From: Neospora caninum Liverpool
Lineage: Eukaryota > Apicomplexa > Conoidasida > Eucoccidiorida > Sarcocystidae
DNA: 64,000 nt
Direction: 5' to 3'
Assembly: GCF_000208865.1 (NCBI RefSeq)
Contig: NC_018395.1
Location: forward strand, 1,023,920 to 1,087,919
This document shows, in pieces, positions 57,225-64,000 of the stretch. The position numbers and the translations under genes were made by a program. Positions within the stretch are counted from its first letter, which is position 1, and the number at the start of each line of letters is the position of its first letter. The notes under the pieces are model-generated. The model was not told the origin of the DNA and searched no databases. It worked only from the letters and a program-made list of their open reading frames with translations.

Positions 57225-60200
57225 GTCGTTTTTCAGCCACGTGGCGAGGGCTTTCGCCGCCTGGACGGTCTTCCGCGGCACTCGCGGAGCACGACCCTGG
57301 ACCGGAAACGAGCAGCGGGGCGCCCTAAAATTCGCGGGTTGCCCCGGGGAAAGAAAACACACACGGACAAGAATCGCAGTCTCCTTTCGGGACTGTCTCT
57401 CGGCACACTCCACTTGTGCCGCCTGCTGAGGGAGACAGAGAGGGCTCTAGACGCGCGGCGAGCTGAGCGCGCGCGCGACAAAAGGGTGACAAGAGACGCC
57501 AGAAAACGGGTCTCTTCCTCAAGCTTTACGACGGGAGAGAAAGAAGACGTCGGTGCTCAAAGCGCAGGACGAAAGCGAGAATCTGTCGAGCGTCTCTCTC
57601 TCGCGCGCCTTGAACAGGAGTTCGGCGGGGCCTGTACCCGGAGACTCAACTTGTGCACAGTTTAACGCCTGGTACTTTGTGCGAGAGCTGCGGGCGTCCC
57701 GCGCCGCTCTCAACGACCTGTCGAGGGAGACAAGGAAAACCTGAACGGACGACCCGGTGACCGTGGGAAGGGAAGGGAGGATTTTTGGGAAGCGAGCACT
57801 TAAAGAGAGACGAGAAACCTCTCTCAAGAACCAGCACAGCGCGCCTCCACAAATCCGCGTCAGCCGGTTTCATACTTTTTGTCGCGGCGCACTGAGGCGG
57901 AGCGCATGGCTAGCCAGTCGGTATAGGTGTGTTTTTGCAGCCTACACCCCTGGCGGATCAGAAAATCGGGGAAATCCCCAAGGACCGGGACGAAAGCCTC
58001 TTGGTGTGCAAGGGAGTCACGAATTGACGGGGCAAAGAACGGAACTGCATCGGATAGCTTTTCCGCCGGATCCCTCTAGGCCCCAAAGGGCGGTGCCTCT
58101 GTGTACGCCGACTCAGCCTCTCTCACCCTAAGAGAAAAAGCATGCGTCCGCACACCGGACAAGACAAAAGGCGCGATCTGCGACCAACCCGCTCTCCGGA
58201 AAAAAACCAGACGGATGCGCATCAGAGATTTTGCCGACGCGGCATAAACACTGACAGCATCAATAATCGTAAAGAATTGAAAAAGCTCGTCCCCGATATC
58301 GCGGCAAACCCGACACACGCAAGGGGATGGAGTCGGGTTTTCTGCGCTGCTTTACGGTCCGAGCACTCCCCAGCCCTCATCCGGAATTTAGTCACAAAGC
58401 GGTCCGGGAGCGACAAGGGAAAGAGGCTGTACAGTCTTCTAGTGGCGAGTCGTCGGCGTGTGCTGGGTTTTCGAGAAAAAGCGAGGTAGTTAGAGTCTCC
58501 AGTCGAGTGCAGAATCGACGGCAAATATGTTCCACAGCCGTTCGGAAAAGAGAGGGTACCGGTCAGAGGTTGATGCGAACCTCTTGCACACGTAGAAAGA
58601 ACCCTCGTGTAAAGAGGGGGGACAATTGCGCAGGGAAAACTGACGCTAAACGTACAACCCTGCATATTGGATGTTTGCCTAATATACACCTCGCTCGGGT
58701 CCTTTGGAAACGTGGGCGAACGTGGAACCCACAGCTTATTTTACATGTAACGGCTGAACACTCAGGCACGGTGAGTGTTGGCGGAGCAAAACCGTGGATA
58801 ATCGGAAGCGAAACCAGCAAAGTCCATTAAAGCGTCTAAGAGGTTTAGCTGAGTATGAACGTAGATGCGCAGATGGGCATAAGTCTCCTTGACACTGGCT
58901 GACGTAAACTGCCTCCTTTCGGCATAGTTCCAACTCTGCTTTTTAACCTCTGCTGCCCCTACAGAGAATAGAGTTGTTCCCAACCGGACTCCTTTTGCGG
59001 TGCCAGGCCAAGCCCACGTGGACACGCATTGGCGACAACGGGAAATAGAGCGAAGAGGGACAGCTCAAATGAGACACTCTACAAAGCATGCAAAGAGAAC
59101 TGAAAACCCTGCTTTGCCAGCGCCCAATCGCTTTGCAACCTTTGAGAAGAGTGACCATAGTGGATGCTCGACCCACGCAAAGTGAGACGTTTACGGACAG
59201 CTTTGATGGGGCCTGCTTTCAAGAATGAGACGGCGTTGGGTTCGCACATGGCACCTTGAAGAAAATCGAGCGGATTCATCCAGAAATGGGCAACCATCAA
59301 CTTCCATTGGTTTCAACACCCTACGAGCCTGTCACATTGTGAGGGAAACCAGTCTTAGACCACACCTCCGCACGTAGTGCACCAAGTCTCAGAAGTCTCA
59401 AGTATCTATATTTGAAAGGAGCTGCCTCCTACGCGGAGAAGTCATTAGCACGAAGTACTGGACTACCCGTCTTATTCATCACCTGTCCGATTTTATAAGA
59501 GTAAAAAGGCTTCAGGAAGTTAAACAGGTCCGGACTGGGGCGAAAAGGATTTCCAGTCTGGCAATGCATGTGATATGGAGGTGCCGTCGGGCTAAAAGAG
59601 AGCTTCCGAAGTTAAGACGCCGGCTCAACGACCAGCCGAAAGTGATTTTGCAGCTCCAGTGTTTGCGCTGGAACACAGGCACACTCGCTGGCATAGTCAC
59701 GGTTGCATGAGCCCTCACCACCGCGGGCACACAAACGCATAGGAACCCATACTGCATGCAGACAAACGATACGCGCAAACGAACGCGTGGACGTGAGGCA
59801 GCCGTCATGTAACAGCACGAGACGTCGTGGCCGGTGATGCTAATCCTCACCGCCTCATGTCAAATAGGGCCAGTAGGAGACGCAGACTGACACACGGGGA
59901 TGCACACTGCATCGCCGTGAAGCCCCAGCGAGGGCTTTGGACGAGCAACGCACTACAGTTTCACGAACAACTGCAGTTTTTTCAGTCAGTGGCCTGCCCC
60001 GGTCCATGGTGATTCGCAATCACGTTCATCCTCCCGTCCCCTACCCACGAGCTCAGACGCTGCGTCACAATGTTGGAGACGGCACAACATTTCAACCCCC
60101 CTTACTCTTTGTCAGCTGTCTATTCCTACTACTACTCCATCGTTCTTGAAAGCTTAAAGGGACGGCGCCACATAGAGCTCTCAGACAGCAGGGGCGTACT

Positions 60201-61026
60201 AAGCTGCGTGGATAGTTGTCGCCACCCGCCGTCGACGAACGGAGCATCGAAACGGGCACTTAGCGGTGCGCAGCAGAAAGCTGGAAGTACCTATGTGGTG
60301 CATGGTCTGGAATTTTTACTTCGTTGTCGGTCGAGCGCAGTCGAAAACAGACACGTGCTTCATGTTTCGGGAGGTCGCGTGCCAGCGTCAGGAGAGAAAA
60401 AACAGCGACAAAACACTGCCCCGAGTGTGCGGATGGGACTCTCGACAGACAGCTCACCGAGCAAACATGCGAAGCAAGGAGCGCGTGAATCAGAAAGTCG
60501 GCTACCGGTGGATCTTGCCCATCTTCTATTCCAGGGAATGAGTCTGCATTCCAAGGTAAAACTGTCTTATAAAAGCATGTAGCTTACAGTTGACAAGACG
60601 TGAAGATTCCTTGCTGTCCCTTGGGCGGCTGGTTGTTCTGCGAACCGTGTGGTGACACGTTTGTGTAGTGCTTCGAACGTTGGACGACGCTAGTTCTGAC
60701 CGCAAATTTACGGCTCTCGGTTCTGTTTGCATTTTTATGTGCAGGCACTACCTTCATCAAGTTTCCTGATATCATCCTTTTGCACCGCGCTCGTTCGTTT
60801 TTTGTCTCGTGGCTGCCACGCATGTGCAGCACACATGCACCGGTTCGAGGCTTTTGCGCAAGATCTGCTGCGGCGTCGACGCAGTCAAGTTGAGGAAAAC
60901 ACTTTCCCAATACTTTCCCGTCGACTCTTTTGAAGTCTGGAGAAACCCCTTTCCAACGAAGAATTTGTCTCCTGGAATGTAGCCTGCGCGTTTTGTCCAG
61001 GACAGGCGGGAAACCGGCCGAACGTC
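57225..61026. other. Divergent intergenic region between myosin and PPAT genes
   Basis: About 3.8 kb. 57225-57900 on minus may hold 5' sequence of the myosin: the exon-1 frame stays open to about 57413, a TTTTAG acceptor-like site lies at about 57335, and an isolated ATG frame begins at 57873. From 57900 to 60930 only short frames occur on both strands, with no repeats of note. An in-frame TGA at 60931-60933 closes the PPAT frame upstream. Both promoters should lie here. Confidence 0.55.
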
Positions 61027-64000
61027 ATGGCAGCCTGTGCCCAGTTTCGAGCACAGGCGCTTTTCCTGTCACAGAATGCGTCGTGCGTCGTCCTCTCTGC
61101 AGAGGCTTGCCGAGCCTCAATGTGGACCGAAAATGAGCACACTAAGTTCTGTTCCCTTCATTCGTCTTCACACCGTGCAGCGCCGCCGGACCGGAAAGAC
61201 ATTCAGAATGCTGGCCAACGCGTAACTGTGCAACACGAGCGGCCGGCCGAAGGCAGTCTTCTTTCAGAGGAACTGGTTACGTTTCTTCTCGCTGCCAGGA
61301 AGGCGACAAGAGGCTTTCTCTACATATGTTTGCCGATCAGCTGGCCCTTTCCCTCCCCCGATACAGACAGGGGAGAAAAAGGGAGGAAGCGTGCAGGCAC
61401 GACTACTGCCGCATTCTCGCGTCAGGCGGGTCCATGCCCGGCAGCCGAGACGCCCTCGTGGCTATGCTGTTGCGTGTTTCGCTTGATTCACCGTATCTAC
61501 GGTTTGCTGTCATCGGTAGAAAGCAGGCCAGAAGTGTTTGCTGTTCCAGTGCCAGAAAAAGGAGGATGGCGGGAAAACTTCCTCAATGCCGTGTGCACCC
61601 ACCTTCGTGCTTTCCCCACTGTCCGTACACCGCAACTCCCACTCGACTATTTGTTAGCTGCGAAGGAGGTAGCCACAGAGTCTGCCACAGCCACCAAGAA
61701 TACAGAGGAGCACGGTGCGATGCTTGTGAATTTCGTCGATCCTCATTTCGCTCTCACTGACGCGAGCTTCGCCCACTCCGTGGGCGATGAACAGAGCGTG
61801 CAGGGAATTTGTCTAGACCCCGCCGTCCAAGCCATTCTTGCCTCAGACGGAGTACAGCTCGGGTCTCTGCGTGCAGAGTGTGTTTTTTCAAAGCCAACGG
61901 TAGCGTCTTCTCTGGATCAGGTGACCGTCACGCCGGCAGTCTGTGGATGTGCGGCGGCGACAACTCCACCGGACCAGGTTTCGCTGCAGTCTTTTCCACG
62001 CGATGCTTTAGCTTCCGCTTCGGGAAATTCCGTTGTCGCGGCAAACGCGTTACGTTCTTCTCTGCTTAACAGAACCCCGTTTCGCCATGAGCCCCGGTCA
62101 TCATCGGAGAACGTCGGAAGTCCTGACACGACAGAGACCGCGCGGCGTTCACGTGCTTCTTTGGACTCGTCAGGCGTCCCGCCGTGTCTCGTATGTCAGT
62201 ATGGCTGCTCGAACGATCCGGAAAGTCGCGATGCCACAGACGCATTCGCTGACAAAATACGCGTATCTATTCCCGCTTCACAGGTAGCTCCAGCTGCGCC
62301 GCCCGCCGAACAGCCACCCTTCCTGCCTGCAGGCGACGCGTCTTTGCCGGCCTCGCAAGACTCCGTCGTGCCTTTGTGTCGAGTGGTAAACAAGGATGGA
62401 TTCCTGAACCACGTCGTGGTCGCCGGCGCATTTGATCGCCTGCACGCGGGTCACAAAATTCTGCTGATGGCAGCCGCGCTGTTGGCGAGGCAGAGAGTGG
62501 GACTTGCGGTGACGTCAGGAAGTTTGATTTCGAGGAAGGTCACGGACGCGTACCTCGCCATGGCGTCGGGGATCGAACCCTTTTGTCTTCGGAGCCGGTC
62601 AGCAGCAGCCTTCCTTGCGCTGCTTCTCCAGGCTAGCGGCCGTTCGTGCGTCTTCCTCAATTACACCGCACAGGTTCTTTGCGAGGAGCTGGGCTTCTCA
62701 GAGGGCGTTTTAGGCAAGGATTCGAGCGAGGACGGAGAGCAAATCGAAAGGTTGTGGCGTGACGCATATGCCCAGGCGACTCAAGCTTGGTCTTGTTTTT
62801 CTCGCGCGCCGTGCGGCGATCAGGCGGCCGCCGCGAACTGCAGACTGGCAGAGTCTTGCTTCGCTGCCGTGTGGAGCGACGCTGTCGACTTTCCGGCGCT
62901 GAGTGCGTGCCGGGGAAAAGACGAACGGGGAGAACGAAACCGCGACCCAGGAGAACATCCGGTCGCCATTTGTCTGTATCGCATCGGAGACCCTCTCGGC
63001 CCCGCTGGAGACCTCGACTTCGATGCACTTGTTGTTAGCGCGGAATCGGTCAGCGGGGGCCAGTTCGTCAACGCTGAAAGAGCGAAACGGAACCATCGCC
63101 CTGTGCTGCTCGTCGAAATTCCGACTCTCCCTCCCGCGAATCCGGGCGGGATCTGGAAACGCGACGCCTGTTCTGCTCTGGAAACGGGAGGCGCTTCTCG
63201 GGAGGCGCCCTCGCATCATCGGTCTACAAGCCACCAAAAGACCGAAACGTCTCAAGGGGGAGCGAGGTCGTGTACTGCGGATGTATCCGTTCCGGCCCCA
63301 GAACCGGCTGCACTGGCCCGGGCGCAGGCGTCTACGAAACTCAGTTCGACGACTCTCCGCGGTGTTCAGGCTCTGAGACTAGGGGTCTCCCGCGAAGATC
63401 TGAAGCTTCTGTTCGCCGCCTTCCACGCGGCAGTGTCTATGCTGATAGGGACACCCGAGGCCGTTCAAAGCGCACACTGGACAGTCTTGTGCGAGATGTA
63501 CAGCGCGCCGTGGAGGCGTTTCAGCACCTTTGGCCGCCTCGCACGACTTTTAAGAATTGTGGAGGAAACGAGCGGTGGAAGCCACGCGGAAGAATCTCAG
63601 GGTGGGAGACTGACTCCGCAGCAGCAGGCTACTGTCTCGCTGGCGCTGTTGTTTGCCTTCGCTCCTGCATTCCCTGGCGCTGCGTTGCGGAGGCAAAAGG
63701 TGACCGTTTCTGCTCTAGAAACACCCGCCGGTGTTGGCGTCCAACAGGCGCCGGGTGAAAACGCTAGCCCTATACAAGCACAACACAGTCTAAACTGCGC
63801 GGGTGAACCTTCGAACGAAGCTGCATTCGCACACGCGTTGTTAGCGGGGTGTTTTGTTGACGCAGCCAGTGCAGAGTGCACTCGGTGCGCTGCGATGCAC
63901 TTCGATCTCTCTTCTGAAGCCCTCCGTCTCGGACCTGCCTCCGAGGAAAACAACAAGACGGTTCGTTCGATGAAATTCGATACTTTCTCTTCTGTCTCGG
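61027..64000 (+). CDS. PPAT: Phosphopantetheine adenylyltransferase (CoA synthesis), 3' partial
   Basis: Transfers AMP from ATP to 4'-phosphopantetheine to give dephospho-CoA, the fourth step of CoA synthesis. The frame is open without intron from 60934 to the end of the window. The first ATG, 61027, has a GTCATGG context, giving 991 residues before the right edge. Seen: the nucleotidyltransferase signature FDRLHAGHKILL at residues 469-480 (T/G-x-x-H type, with HAGH as the ATP-binding histidines), then GLAVTSG, and a second block GDPLGPAGDLDFDALVVSAE followed by SVSGGQFVN at about 654-682. That block matches the DPYGPAG...LEFLVVSEET-GG region of eukaryotic CoA synthase. The N-terminal 450 residues have little recognisable sequence but, as in human COASY, precede the PPAT domain. 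A LCRVVN segment lies just before it. No dephospho-CoA kinase domain is seen before the edge. Instead, residues about 790-900 resemble a degenerate HD-type fold. Inserts rich in Glu and Ala are typical of this genome. Confidence 0.87.
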   Translation, partial: MAACAQFRAQALFLSQNASCVVLSAEACRASMWTENEHTKFCSLHSSSHRAAPPDRKDIQNAGQRVTVQHERPAEGSLLSEELVTFLLAARKATRGFLYICLPISWPFPSPDTDRGEKGRKRAGTTTAAFSRQAGPCPAAETPSWLCCCVFRLIHRIYGLLSSVESRPEVFAVPVPEKGGWRENFLNAVCTHLRAFPTVRTPQLPLDYLLAAKEVATESATATKNTEEHGAMLVNFVDPHFALTDASFAHSVGDEQSVQGICLDPAVQAILASDGVQLGSLRAECVFSKPTVASSLDQVTVTPAVCGCAAATTPPDQVSLQSFPRDALASASGNSVVAANALRSSLLNRTPFRHEPRSSSENVGSPDTTETARRSRASLDSSGVPPCLVCQYGCSNDPESRDATDAFADKIRVSIPASQVAPAAPPAEQPPFLPAGDASLPASQDSVVPLCRVVNKDGFLNHVVVAGAFDRLHAGHKILLMAAALLARQRVGLAVTSGSLISRKVTDAYLAMASGIEPFCLRSRSAAAFLALLLQASGRSCVFLNYTAQVLCEELGFSEGVLGKDSSEDGEQIERLWRDAYAQATQAWSCFSRAPCGDQAAAANCRLAESCFAAVWSDAVDFPALSACRGKDERGERNRDPGEHPVAICLYRIGDPLGPAGDLDFDALVVSAESVSGGQFVNAERAKRNHRPVLLVEIPTLPPANPGGIWKRDACSALETGGASREAPSHHRSTSHQKTETSQGGARSCTADVSVPAPEPAALARAQASTKLSSTTLRGVQALRLGVSREDLKLLFAAFHAAVSMLIGTPEAVQSAHWTVLCEMYSAPWRRFSTFGRLARLLRIVEETSGGSHAEESQGGRLTPQQQATVSLALLFAFAPAFPGAALRRQKVTVSALETPAGVGVQQAPGENASPIQAQHSLNCAGEPSNEAAFAHALLAGCFVDAASAECTRCAAMHFDLSSEALRLGPASEENNKTVRSMKFDTFSSVS

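Noticed and set aside
57553..57873. ATG frame at 57873 as a separate gene
   Set aside because: Short, compositionally like leader sequence and on the myosin strand directly upstream; treated only as a possible 5' part of the myosin.

Overview
The window looks like nuclear DNA of a coccidian apicomplexan close to Toxoplasma, Hammondia or Neospora. The genes are rich in short GT-AG introns full of AT, CA and purine/pyrimidine microsatellites. Untranslated regions are long and pyrimidine-rich, TGCATGC-type motifs are frequent, and the proteins carry Ser/Ala/Gly/Glu homopolymer tracts. The content is plainly eukaryotic: a clathrin adaptor, a spliceosomal SF3b subunit and an unconventional myosin. 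No bacterial operon, CRISPR array, complete mobile element, rRNA or convincing tRNA was seen. The species is inferred from style, not from a database match.

Layout. The first three genes lie head to tail on the plus strand: the 3' end of an AP-2 clathrin adaptor mu chain (1-1887), a seven-exon CUE/UBA-like, DEF1-like low-complexity protein (6062-13148), and a 2572-residue HEATR6-like HEAT-repeat protein (16222-24589). The last converges on SF3B3 (minus strand, 25781-36354), which I could resolve into 16 exons and 1233 residues. SF3B3 is divergent from a 99-residue Tyr/Pro/Gln plus Cys-rich membrane protein (plus, 41956-42255). That small gene converges on a 16-exon myosin heavy chain of about 1811 residues (minus, 44838-57224). 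The myosin is divergent from a phosphopantetheine adenylyltransferase (CoA synthesis) whose frame is open from 60934 through the right edge of the window (plus, ATG at 61027).

The neighbours do not form a pathway. They cover endocytosis (AP-2 mu), RNA or transcription-linked proteostasis (DEF1-like), splicing (SF3B3), actin-based transport (myosin) and CoA biosynthesis (PPAT), as expected for a eukaryotic chromosome segment. All exon models were built by hand from reading frame, GT-AG signals, phase matching and remembered family motifs. Every junction given is phase-consistent.

The most interesting items are: the PPAT with a C-terminal region resembling a degenerate HD (COG4339-type) domain; three strong palindromes packed into about 80 bp between two convergent genes; pyrimidine-rich minisatellites close to 3' splice sites inside the gene for the splicing factor SF3B3; the unassigned small Cys-rich protein; and the unusual insertions and short terminal exons of the myosin.
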